Assembly: GCF_019703515.2 (NCBI RefSeq)
Contig: NC_059348.1
Location: forward strand, 22,306,156-22,370,155
DNA length: 64,000 bases
Reading direction: 5' to 3'
Source: Myxocyprinus asiaticus
Lineage: Eukaryota; Chordata; Actinopteri; Cypriniformes; Catostomidae
The notes beneath the pieces are model-generated. The model was not told the DNA's origin and ran no database searches. It saw nothing but the letters and a program-made list of their open reading frames with translations. The translations under genes were made by a program, and so were the position numbers. Below are positions 1 to 11,276 of this stretch, piece by piece (position 1 is the first letter of the stretch; each line of letters opens with the position of its first letter).

Positions 1-804
1 GATGCTGCTAGGTACCTGCCAGGGCTGCTCAGAGACATGCACAGGGCACAGTTTCATTAATGTATACAGTAAAGTGTCACGGCACTGGCACTGGCTTCCT
101 CACCATTCATGCTTCCTAAAATGAGACATGGGGATACAAGCAAAGAAGATAAGTCATGTCCAAACTGTGAACGAAGAATTATTTTTCTTTGAGTAATGAG
201 GTGTGATGTTATTACAGATGATGAATAGAGCATCTGAGCATAATGATGGAATATCAGTGTGTTTATAATGAAGTGAATAAACCTTTATCAATTAAGGGAG
301 AGTTTACAAATACATTTTCCAGTATGACAGATAACAAATTATATATTAATTAAATGTAACAACTGATGATGTGTCCCTGGCAACAGTAATTAAGTGGAAC
401 TAACCTAGAAAGCAATATAATTTGGTTGTAAAACAGATGGAGGGTTAGTGACAGATGAATAAAACGGGCTTTACATTGTCAAGGGCACATCATTTGTAAG
501 GACTACCTCGGTGTTGTACACTGAAAAATATGATGACTACATCCAAATTTCTGACAGCGAATAATGCATTATTATTTGATGGCTTTAATATGCACATCCT
601 AATATGTTGCAATGTGAAAAGGATTTGAATAGGAAAGATTAGACATAATCTCTCTTAATTGGTCATTGTCAGAGGCTCCATGGCGACAAAAAGGTTTGCG
701 TAAAGGCTTGAATGTTCAGATGTACTGTTCTTACTGGAACACATGATTTCCCCTTATTAATAAAGATATTAAAGATGTTCAATAATGAAGATCTTTACCA
801 TATA
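1..804. other. AT-rich non-coding DNA, no feature recognised
   Basis: No convincing ORF, tandem repeat or familiar transposon end is visible. The stretch is moderately AT-rich ordinary vertebrate non-coding sequence. Confidence 0.5.
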
Positions 805-1518
805 TACACCAATCAGCCACAACATTAAAACCACCTGCCTAATATTGTGTAGGTCCCCTTCGTGCCACCAAAACAGCGCCAACCCACATCTCTGAATAGC
901 ATTCTGAGATCATGTTCTTCTCACCACAATTGAACAGAGTGGTTATCTGCGTTACCGCAGACTTTGTCAGTTCGAACCAGTCTGGCCATTCTCTGTTGAC
1001 CTCTCTCATCAACAAGGCATTTCCATCCACAGAACTGCCGCTCACTGGATGTTTTTAGTTTTTAGCACCATTCTGAGTAAATTCTAGAGACTGTTGTGCG
1101 TGAAAATCCCAGGAGATCAGTAGTTACAGAAACACTCAAACCAGCCCATCTGGCAACACACAATCATCCATGCGATTATCTAATCAGCCAATCGTGTGGC
1201 AGCAGTGCAGTGCATAAAATCATGCAGATGCAGAACAGGAGCTTAAGTTAATGTTCACATCAACCATCAGAATGGGGAAAAAATGTGATCTCAGTGATTT
1301 GGACCGTGGCATGACAAAAAACATCCAGTGAGTGGCAGTGAAATGCCTTGTTGATGAGAGAGATCAACAGAGAATGGCCAGACTGGTTCGAACCACTCTG
1401 TACAATTGTGGTGAGAAGAATATCATCTCAGAATAGCATAGCAGGTTGGCGCTGTTTTGGCGGCACGAGGGGGACCTACACAGTATTAGGCAGGTGGTTT
1501 TAATGTTGTGGCTGATTG

Positions 1519-1523
<5 letters not shown>
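805..1523. mobile_element. Long-inverted-repeat MITE, TA-flanked (Tc1/mariner-type insertion)
   Basis: The left end (ACACCAATCAGCCACAACAT...) reappears as its reverse complement at the right end (...GGCTGATTGGTGT). The arms run for over 200 bp: roughly 805-1053 against 1314-1523, the right arm shorter through internal deletions. A loop of about 260 bp separates them. Both ends abut TATA-rich DNA, which fits insertion at TA. The arms carry only spurious ORFs (839-1045 and 1364-1708, minus). This is a non-autonomous foldback element of a kind widespread in fish; no transposase is encoded. Confidence 0.8.
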
Positions 1524-1586
<63 letters not shown>

Positions 1587-1629
1587 TGTATATAGATAGA
1601 TAGACAGACAGATAGATAGATAGACAGAC
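1524..1629. repeat. (TA)n followed by (GATA/GACA)n microsatellite
   Basis: About 60 bp of pure TA (1524-1585) runs into interspersed GATA and GACA tetranucleotides (1593-1629). The compound microsatellite starts exactly at the MITE right end, so the element probably inserted at the edge of a TA tract that later expanded. Confidence 0.95.
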
Positions 1630-1954
1630 ATGGAGATATATGTGCGCTGACTCTATGCATGTAAAATTTTACTGGCTCATAACATATAAAATTGTCTTTG
1701 GTCGCCACCTGCTGGTTAAAATCTTTAATGTCACAAGGAAAATTGAAAAGACTTTAAACACATCTGCGATGCTCTTACACATTAGCTTAGAACAGCACGA
1801 ATGAAGTGGAGTGATACAAACAGTGAAGCGTCTAAGTGCTGATGGTGTGTGACATCACTACTCATGGAACGTCTCTCGTCCAATCAGATTTGAGGACCAG
1901 AACTAACTGTTATATATACAGTATGTGTTTGCATATGTATATATGAATGACTTG

Positions 1955-2095
1955 TGTTTCTTTCTATGGAACACAAAAGGCAGATAGGGACTGACAGTCA
2001 CCATTCACTTTCACTGTATGTAAAAAAAAGATGCAATGAAAGTGACTGAAGCTAACATTTCACCTAACATTTCCCTTTGTGTTCCATATAACATA
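1955..2095. repeat. Short hairpin repeat related to the TTAA MITEs
   Basis: The block 'tttctttctatggaacacaa' is followed about 90 bp later by its inverted counterpart 'ccctttgtgttccatataac'. The same block occurs inside the TTAA-flanked MITEs at 14480 and 55984, so this is probably an internally related or decayed copy. Confidence 0.55.
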
Positions 2096-2918
2096 GATGC
2101 TTTTTAGAGTATTGTGTTGTTAGCTTAGCAGTATGCAAAAGACAAACTTTATTGAAAGAAATTGTTGATTCTCCCATGCAGTAGGCCTACAGCTGTTCCC
2201 TATATGCATATTTTGCATTCTGCATAGTGCACCAACTCCCTAGGGGGGCATCAGAAAAAAACGAAGAAAAAAAAAACCCTGCTGCCCTTCCTCACACATT
2301 GTATGTTATTCAAAGACCTGATAGCAGTCACAGAACACAGACAATCACCTCACACCTCGCAAGAATTTTCACGAGATCGGGTTGCGTCAGAATATCGCCT
2401 TACCTCCCCCACCCGTCCATCGATCGCGGAACTCTGCATAGGGCATACATTTTTTGCTTGTTTTCCCAAAGTGAAAATGCAATTACAGTGAGAAGTGTGC
2501 CTCCAAATGTGCAAAATAAAGGGTGGTAATTATGGAAATTAAAGGCAGGCAATAAACTGATTCGTGCTGTGAGACTTTGAGAATGAAGAATACACAGAAT
2601 ACCCACTGATGACATGCATTAATGTGATATTAAATTATTTCTCATGAAAATAAAATATTTCTACATTTAAATATATAATTATATTTATACATTTTATTTG
2701 GTTATTTTAAATCTCAAAATCATTACTGATAACATAACTGATGATTACAAAACTCACATAAGTCTATGGAAAAAACCCTGCAATTTATGTCCATATTATA
2801 TTGTATTTCAGTGTTTTAATCATTGTTTTTTTAACTGGCAAAATATTGTGAAATATTTTAAGTGGTGGTTCTTTCCAGTATTCAAAGCAGGCCAAGTATG
2901 CCAAACAGGTATCGTCTT
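2096..2918. other. Non-coding, no feature recognised
   Basis: Contains short purine tracts (2257-2276) and AT-rich sequence at 2620-2700. The short ORFs here (for example 2227-2529) have no family resemblance and are treated as chance. Confidence 0.45.
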
Positions 2919-5900
2919 CAGAGGCGTCATGTCCATTCAAAGTAAGGGGGCATGTGCCCCCTCAGATATTTGAGCCAAGAGGATTTTAAATGGATTATTT
3001 GAATTTCCAAAAACATATTTTGACCTTTGATAATTAAATTGAATGATTATTGCATGTAAAAAAGAATGTGTATGTGGCAGAAATCTTTATTCACATTCTA
3101 AATTTAGTTTTTTGTCAGTCCAATTGAGTCACATGTTCCGCTAAAGGCGACATCTTGTGGCTGCCTCAGATCGCACTTAAGGGGAAAGTTGAGCACATAT
3201 GGGAAAGCATGATGTTAAGCTAATTAATTCAACTTATGTGCAGTTAACCTTTCCTAACTGTGTCTGTCTCAGTGGAACAGTCAATCTTTTTTTTTTCCAT
3301 AGTCTAATATATAAATTGTCAATAATTTTTTTGATCGGTCGCTGTTCATTTCCTTTGGTGCTGAAATGCGTTTGACTGGTTTGCAGCGTAACACTCACTT
3401 TTCTTCATGTTTAAAGAAAGTAGCAGTTCCTCTCCTTTCCAGTCATTATAAAAACTGTTAGTTTTTTGTTTTTGTAAATAATGAAAGGCAGTTTTACAAG
3501 GTTCCTCTGTAGCATTTTGTATCCCTTGAGAAAGGCGGCGGGTGGCTGAACGGATCGAGACGACCCACGCTGTTTACATTCACTGTCTAGGGGAAAACTG
3601 TAATGTGTCAATCAGTGATAGCAATTGCGATAACTGCCACGACGAAGAGACATTATTCCGTGTTTTCTTGGCATGTTTCAGAAGACTAAAGACAAACAGA
3701 TATGGTTTGCTTGGCGACATTTCCACAGTATTTGTCCAATCACTGTTATTGTAAATGGTGCAGCGACTCTCTCTTCTATGGGTTCTTCTCTTTTATAAAA
3801 TTGTACTTCCTCGTTCCCTTTCCTTGCATCATTTCTTCGCGAATTTTCTGTGAAATATCAAGAATATTTTTAGTATTTACTGTGAGCATTTTTGGAGGGA
3901 ACCTTGTTATTTTCTTTTTGATTCTCTCATAAATAAAAATAAATAAATATCTCTGCGGATTATAAAAAGCTGGCATTTAAAACACATTTCATTTTAATGT
4001 GGTGAGGCTTCTGTTTAAAATTTGATGCCCTGTTCAGTTCTTTATTTATTTTAAATGCATCAACAGATTATTTATTTCTTTTTTTATAGCCTACATATGA
4101 GCTATTCATTTATTATCATAGTATTTTGAAACACTGATGTTCGACCTGGAATTTAGACTCTTAGACTATCATCTAAGTGTAAGTTAGGCTACCTTTTGTA
4201 AATTAATGTTTGGTTTGATTGTTCTAAAGTTGATATTTGATATATTTAATGTGTCATTTTATTTCTCTGTGTAGGTTTAAATACTCTGTAGATGAAATTA
4301 GAGGTCAAACTAAAGAATTTAGCCCTTGGAATTCATTTATGAAATAGAGGTAGGCTAAATCTGTGCCTCACTAAATAACTTTACATTATTTCACGCTTTT
4401 GTAAATGTACTATTACACCACATCTATTGTTTTTTAGTGTTATTAGTGCTCTCTTATTTCTTGTCTTGTACTTAGTTAATACACCTGAATGCATTAATCA
4501 CAATGATTTTATGAGCAGCTATGCGTAATGTTACTACCCAGATGCTGTTTTAGGCATTCTAGGTGTTTTTATTTGTTCTATTGCTTTTAATTCATTTATA
4601 TTCAGATTTATTAATTTTACTCGTTATGTAATGAAGACACAAACAAAAAGAGGTATTGATAAAACTTGCATCTAAGGGTGAAAAACACAGCTACACCAAA
4701 CAAAGCACCACAACAATATTGTACTATCTGACTTTTCCGCTCTGATTTTGATGACTTTGACAGTTTTGTGCAAACAAAGGTTATATTTGTTTGTTGTCCT
4801 ATTGAAGGGTTGTGCTTACTGTCTAAGAAACACATCTGACTGGTGTCTTGTGGAAATTGCTCCAACCTAATTATACAGGGCTTTGACTAATCATCAACAT
4901 AACCCACCGACTATTCGATTTTGAAATTATGCCGTTTTACACACCCTAGCCGTTGTGTTGTTGAAATGTAATTAATTAATATATTCATTATAAATCCTAA
5001 TAACTCATGATGCACTGTTGTATGTGACAGTTATAGTTAATTAAAACCATAAAGGTGAAACATGAATTAGAACTGTTGTGCCAAATGATGGCCCAACAAT
5101 GCCCTCTTAAAATTAAAAAAATGCCCATGAAAAACAACTCCAGGGGTCAAATATTGCCCCTTAATGGAAAGGTTAATATACTGTATATCACTCTGGTATG
5201 AACTGCCTCTTTTAGAAATGCTTTAGCCAATAGATACATATGTACTCAAGAAAATGAAGAACTTCAACCAAGGGAACATGCCCAGACCCCCTTGACAATA
5301 AGGGTACACTTCTTTTCTTGGTCAGGTTGTTGTGCGTACCCTGAGATTAAATCCAGCAGGAATGCGATTATGAAATGTTTTTCTTGAAAATGATTTAAAG
5401 AGAAATACAAGACACAAAATACAAACCATTTTATTTGGTTAATTTTCTTTTACTAAGTTCATTTAGTAAGTTTTATTATCTATAACTTGTACTGAACATG
5501 GAAGACTACATTTATAGTAATCACCTCATTCAAGGTAAGGCTACATATTAAAGGAATAGTTCACCCAAAAATGAAAATTTGCTGATAGTTTACTCACCCT
5601 CAGGCCATCCAAGATGTATCTGAGTTTCTTTCTTCATCAAAACAGAATTTAAGACTTTTAGGATTTCATTTCAGGCCTCCTCCTCTAAACAATGCAAGTG
5701 AATGTACTCCGTACATCTCTGTGTCATAAGCTCATGAGAGGGATGACGTAAGCTTGTTGGTAAGGTCACGCGTCACGTGGAGGAGGCAGGAAGCACGTCA
5801 TTGTTTACAAGAGAAACTTGCACAGAGCACAGACCAAGTGCCGTTCACAAACCAAAACAGTCCAAAACAATTTCAAAACAATATAAAATTAAATAAAAAA

Positions 5901-6182
5901 TAATGTCCAAATAATAATAAAATAAAAAAATGTAAACAATGATGCACTTCCTCACTCCTCCTCCACGTGACCTTACCAACAAGTTTACGTCATACCTCTC
6001 ATGAGCGCACGTCACAGAGATGTACGGAAGCGAACATTTGAAGTTAAAATGTATATAAGTATTGTTTTGTTTCTCAAAATAATCAATCGTTTGGGTTCAG
6101 AAGAACTTTATTTGTCGACTGGTGGGTTGGGTTTGGTTGGCCCTGCTTCCCCCTCAAAAAAATTAGGTGCATGATGCCCCTG
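2919..6182. mobile_element. Candidate hAT-like DNA transposon, 3.26 kb, no intact transposase
   Basis: The left end CAGAGGCGTCATG is an imperfect inverted match (10 of 13) to the right end CATGATGCCCCTG. A G/C-run motif follows each end (GGGGGCATGTGCCCCC on the left, GCTTCCCCCTC on the right). The flanking 8-mers, atcgtctt (2911-2918) and gtcatctt (6183-6190), agree at 6 of 8 positions, and both differences are transitions. An 8-bp duplication with CAG/CTG ends is typical of hAT elements. Inside, only short ORFs such as 3542-3754 exist and none resembles a transposase, so the copy is non-autonomous or decayed. A foldback MITE lies nested at 5548. An accidental pairing of ends cannot be excluded. 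Confidence 0.5.
5548..6122. mobile_element. TTAA-type foldback MITE (nested)
   Basis: Starts at TTAA (5548-5551) followed by the family signature 'aggaatagttcacccaaaaa'. It has long inverted arms: about 5700-5812 (contains 'cacgtggaggagg') against about 5932-6040 (contains 'cctcctccacgtg'). The matching terminal TTAA end is missing on the right, so that side is truncated near 6122. Confidence 0.75.
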
Positions 6183-7413
6183 GTCATCTTAATCCCGTGA
6201 AATGAGCAGTGAGCGCTGGTTCTCTCCCGTGCAGCTTCCCGTGTCTCTTTCGAGCACAGCTAACTTTGCAAGCTAATGTTTTAGTATACATAAGTGGTTC
6301 AATGGCTTAATGTGCACTGTAAAAATAATAATTCTTTGTGAATAATGAATATGCTCCGCTTTATGTCATGGATATTCTCATCAACTATTCTTAAACTTGC
6401 TTAATAATAGCAGAGATTTTATGATGATATCATTTAATTCTATAAATAAATATTTATATTAATAAATGCCACATTCAATAAAAATTTAATTTAGTGAGTG
6501 CCGTACTGTTAGTGAGCGCACATTTGGTGCAAGTACCCCATGCAAAAGCCTCCTTTTGGAGGATCTACAAATGTAGTTCACCTTGCACATATTTGCACGT
6601 GTAGTTAATCGTGCAACTTTTCTAAGTACATCACCCACGATGCGCACATGCAATTTCATAGATTGCACAAGCAAATTAGTACCAGTTATTTGGGATCCTA
6701 GTAAATTAGGGCCTAAATGTATTAGAAATGCACATTAATAGGACTGCGGATGTGTTTAGCCTACAGTATTCAAGTAGCTTTTTAGTCAAGCCCTTTGACT
6801 TAAGTACTTTTGCTTGAGTGGAATTTATCTAGAACACTTTTTCCATTAGTATTAGTGGCACAGTATGATCAGCATGTAATGGAGCATGTCAACAATGATA
6901 ACATTAAGTGTCATGAATTAAGTCATAACTTGAGTTTGAACAATCATTTGAAAGAGCATAAGTTTTATTACTGTTAAGTATCTGCAAAAAGCCCTTTCCT
7001 AGGGCAATTTCATAATACACAATATTTACACAATCTCATTTGCAAAAGAAAATATTGTGTCATCTGTTGACAGACCATTTTTCTCTGCTAATGAATTCAT
7101 TTGAAGTAAGGCACGTGGTATTTGTTATTTTGTGTGGCCTACCAAAGAGTTGAGCATTAAATGAAAATGTCCTCTCTGATAATGGGTCTGTAATGCAGTG
7201 TGTAGACCTCTCCTGTATATCTGCTGAGAGAATGCAGAGCTAAAAGCACCATCCCTCATTAAGATTTCACTGGGGTAGGTAACCCTGCCACTCATTACAG
7301 CCAGTCACTTCCTGACAATGTTTTCTTCCCTCTGGAGGCAGAATGACATTGTCTCTGTAGAATCTTAATATGGCTGCTATATTCTAGGTGTAGGGCTTTA
7401 CTGGTTGTTTAGA
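6183..7413. other. Non-coding, no feature recognised
   Basis: No ORF or repeat of note. 7160-7380 is less AT-rich and looks non-repetitive. No gene is supported. Confidence 0.45.
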
Positions 7414-8122
7414 TCAGTGTTACTATAAGAAATAATTAATAATTATTTCTTTAGTTATTAATTAATATTTAAATTAATTAATTGAATCTAACTCATTAAA
7501 ACCTCATATGGGGCTCCAGTAAATGTAGTGTGCTACGTTTAGGAGCAAGTTTAGTTATTAGCAATAATTAATAAAGAATTATTATTAAAATCAATAGAAC
7601 ATTGATAAGAATCAATGTTAGCTTTTTTAATCCTTTAAATCAACAGTTATCAAAGATAATCATTAATTGTTAACATCGATGAAACATTAATTAAAATTAA
7701 CACTTGCTTATTGATCAAATTCAACAAAGATAATTATCAATTATCAAAAATCAATAGAATATTAATAAGGATTAACATTGACGGGGCACCACCCTGAAAT
7801 CAGGGACTAATAACCAAATAGTAAAACAGTCTCAATATTAGATTGTATTCTTAGGAAAATCGACATCTGAAGAATATTGATTTTCGGGGGAAAAAAAACA
7901 ATGAATGAAGGTTTGAATCCGAGCACTGACATCCCGTCAGCATGACACAGGCATATGCAAAACAAACCAAAACACTTCTTTGTAATATAAACAAAGTTTA
8001 TTTATGCAGTAATATCAATTAATAATTAATACAATGCAGTCAATAAACTTCCGACTTACAACTACAAACTAAACAGTGATATGATTAGATATGGAAATAA
8101 AAATAATCCTATAACACATAAG

Positions 8123-8156
8123 GTGTGTGTGTGACAGTGTGTGTGTGTGTGTGTAA
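8123..8156. repeat. (TG)n microsatellite inside the LTR
   Basis: Two adjoining TG runs separated by 'acag'. Confidence 0.9.
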
Positions 8157-8388
8157 GGAGGGATGTGCACAAAATGGCGGACGTGACTCTCGTGGAGAGT
8201 ATGTCACGCGAGACTTCTGGCCAGGGAATATGACCGCGAATGGGGGTGGAGAGAAACCAGTCAATGGCATCTACCAGTTACGCGTGTATCCGCTTGTACG
8301 ATAGCTTAGGGACAAAGCTGGGCTTTAGCATTTAAGCTATCTACGAGCCAAAAATGTGTGCCAGAATGTTTGTGAGGGGTCGCGTGCG

Positions 8389-8437
8389 TGTATGTGTGCG
8401 TGTGTGTGTGTGGTTAGTACGAGAGAGAGAGAGAGAG
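8389..8437. repeat. (TG/CG)n followed by (GA)n microsatellite
   Basis: Alternating 'gtgtgcgtgtgtgtgtgtgg' then a short gap and nine GA-type units. Confidence 0.9.
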
Positions 8438-9635
8438 GTGACGGCCCTAAAGCCGATTTCGCGATCGTGGGAGAGAAAGCAGCTGTTAGTTCATCACTCA
8501 GAGACGCGGTGGACGGCTCGTAAACAGTCCCGCGTTATTTTACTCTAATGGATGAACTCAGTTTACCTGTCTCACCCGCGATGGCGAAATTGCACAACAG
8601 TCCAATTTGGTTGGACCACAATACAGCAAAACAAATTCGAGATAATTAATACCCTGAGTATTAATAATGAGCGGACATGGCGGTCCGTAAACTGTACAAG
8701 CAAAAACCTTGAAACACAAGAATAACACACTATAATATTCTATCTCTGCCCAGACGTAAACCTCTTACTTGAATCACATGAGGACACAGGTAGAATGTGT
8801 TTTCCTCCGTCCTTTAACTCTGAACCGGTTCCTTGAGGATCGGGTGATGACGGGAGGCCGTTTCCTCGCTCTGTCGGAGGGCGGTACGGCTGTTGATTCT
8901 CGGCGGGCTGGCGGAGAACTCAGAAATGTCGACTTGATTGAAGATATAAGAAAAATCTTTAATCTCTTCACTTCTGTAGGCAAACGGATGAAGATGCGAA
9001 TTGCTCGGTGGTCTCCTTCGGATCCGTTAGAGTGTTCGGTGGAACACAGAGTAATCTCAACTCATCCAGCGAGATGGAGATTGTATGGCCACAGTTTCAA
9101 GTCGGACATTACTTCCTTGTGCCACGAGGTTGCACCTGAGAGCATTGATGAATCTGCATCTATACAGGACGAACAAAGTTGCTGGAAGCAAATCCCGGAA
9201 GTATTTCAGAGGTATTTCAACTCCTGATGATGTCATGGTTTGAGGTGCGTTCTGTTGTGTGCCTCATCCAATAGGAACTGAGAGTTCGATCCTTTAGTGA
9301 GCAAGGCTTCATGGGATTTGTAGTCTGTTTTAGACTCCCTTTGTTTGATTTCGGCGCGATTTTTATCAGTATAATTTATGACTTGGAATGTGGGGGCTTG
9401 AGTTAGGTTTTTACAACTGTGTAGCACAGGTAGGTACTCTAAGGAAGATCACTGGAACAGGAGTTAGAGTCTGTGAACACATTGGTGACCAGACAAAGAG
9501 TGAGTGTTTGTGTGTGCTTCTTATAGTGGTGTTGATTGGTCTCTTGAATTGGCTGCAGGTGCGGGTGATTAGTACTCTGGCGAGTTTGAGTGCTGTGATT
9601 GGATGACTGGGGAGCCTGGTGTATTGTGACATCAG

Positions 9636-10912
9636 TTTAGTTAGTTAAAATTAGTTAATTTTTGTAACATTTATTAATATAATTATAATGTTGTTGTCAC
9701 TTTCAGTTATTTGACATGTGGTGTATATTAACAATATTAACACATTGTTTTTGCTTGTCACTATTTATGTCGTTTGTGTGTTAAATGATAGGGTCTATGC
9801 ATGTCAGTGTAATCCACAAAAACTGAAGTGGGTTGAGATGCATCTTACTGAGCTCAGACACACATGCTATAAGTAGTAGACTGAAGGCGACTGACGAAGA
9901 TGAGGATCGACCCCACATTGAAGGTTTTTTCGAAGATCAACCCTGCATTGACAATTTTCCTATTGATTGTGCACTTCTTCGAGACAGGCCAGGCCACCAG
10001 AATTTTCCTGGTGCTCCTGATGGCCAATCCTGGCCTGCATTTGTTTATAGAATACTTGAGATGTTATGAAATGTCAAATGTGAAACAAATTACCTGGAAA
10101 TGGTTCACCCTTTTCTGAATTGGTTACTTTTTAAATAAGCATTAGCTTAAGTTGTTACTCAAAGAATCATCTTGCTGTCTTAAAAGTATTTGCGTACATT
10201 GTCAAATTTTGCCCTGTAAGCATTGCCCCGATATCTTCACTAAATCACTATAGCCACCCTCCTCACCACTCAGCCATCCTCCCAGGCGCCAATAAAAAAA
10301 TAAAAAAAGAATTAAAAAGAATTTTAATCAAAACAACCTTCCGTTGTTATTATTTTTCTCCCACATGTTGCTCCATTAATATTAAATAAAAAGAAAATAT
10401 TTTTTTTATTAATCTTGATCACTGTGCAACACCCCCAACCCCCCAGCCCTTCAAATCCCTTTCAGTTCTTTACATACAGTATAACTACATGCATTTAACG
10501 TTTGTACAGCAAATCCGATCATACATTGTTGTGGAAAAGGCTTAATTTAACTGCATGGATAAAAACAGGTTTCCTCAATTTATTTATGTTTACTGGATAT
10601 TTTCACTTTTTGAGTGTTTTTTTAAAAATAAAGAAATTCACTTTAACTGGCTTTGGAAGAATTATGGCAAGGCTACAACATTACAGGCTGTTTGATGTTG
10701 CCAATGCCTATTCTCCCTTTATATTATTAACATGTACTGACATGAGATGTCTGACTTTCACACTCTCTCTACAAATCAATGTTTTTAATCAATGGCCATT
10801 GATTTAAGAAGACAGACTGTAGTAAACTGAGCCAGTGTTCAATAAAAATGATGGAGCAAACATTTACATGAAATTATTAAACTGTTTGTCAATCTGGTGC
10901 AAAGTAACCAAT
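9636..10912. other. Non-coding; weak repeat-like block at 9830-10100
   Basis: Around 9890-10070 two overlapping frames stay open (9833-10069 and 9900-10118), and the text reads like a decayed interspersed repeat rather than a host exon. No family is assigned. The remainder is AT-rich. Confidence 0.35.
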
Positions 10913-11276
10913 CAAGAGATGAAGCCTCTGGTTTACCAGTAAATGGTCTTGGAATTGGTAATACTTTGTACATGATCCAACAATTACTACAAACACTAAA
11001 TAGCCCAAAGATAGTCAAGGACATGAGCACCCAGGCTGCAACTGGCCCACCCTTCTCTCTTTCTCTCTCAGACAACCTACAGCGCAGAGCCAAACAAGAG
11101 ATGAAGCCTCTGGTTTACCAGTAAATGGTCTTAGAATTGGTATTACTTTGTACATGATCCAACAATTACTACAAACACTAAATAGCCCAAAGATAGTCAA
11201 GGACATGAACACCCAGGCTGCAACTAGCCCACCCTTCTCTCTTTCTCTCTCAGACAACCTACAGTGCAGAGCCAAA
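10913..11276. repeat. Tandem duplication, two 182-bp units
   Basis: Unit 1 (10913-11094) and unit 2 (11095-11276) are nearly identical, with only a handful of substitutions. Both start CAAGAGATGAAGCC or its continuation and end GAGCCAAA. The low divergence indicates a recent segmental tandem duplication. The unit contains a polypyrimidine tract ending in 'tttctctctcag'. Confidence 0.95.

Larger units (their letters stand above)
7418..9631 (-). mobile_element. Candidate solo LTR of an endogenous retrovirus-like element
   Basis: The segment begins TGTTAC on the plus strand and ends GTGACA, so it has TG...CA termini. It is flanked by identical TCAG tetranucleotides (7414-7417 and 9632-9635); a 4-bp duplication is usual for many gamma- and epsilon-type retroviruses. 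Read on the minus strand, AATAAA polyadenylation-type signals occur in the middle (near 8000 and 8041). The right two-thirds is GC-richer, as expected of U3, while the left part is AT-rich. The same layout and the same TGTTAC left end recur in the proposed right-hand LTR at 23257. At 2.2 kb it is long for an LTR. The 152-codon plus-strand ORF inside (8769-9227) is antisense to the proposed transcript and unlikely to be a gene. Confidence 0.5.

Noticed and set aside
1364..1708. 114-codon minus-strand ORF with Tyr-Ile repeats
   Set aside because: Translation of the (TA)n and (GATA)n microsatellite.
8769..9227. 152-codon plus-strand ORF
   Set aside because: It lies antisense inside a candidate LTR, in GC-rich U3-like sequence, with no domain signal. 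Open frames there are expected by chance.
9833..10118. Overlapping 78- and 72-codon ORFs
   Set aside because: Repeat-like text open in two frames with no splice or initiation context; probably an old interspersed repeat.
11071..11119. Small coding exon in the duplicated unit
   Set aside because: The acceptor and donor come from different ends of the unit and meet only because of the tandem duplication, so no ancestral exon is implied.
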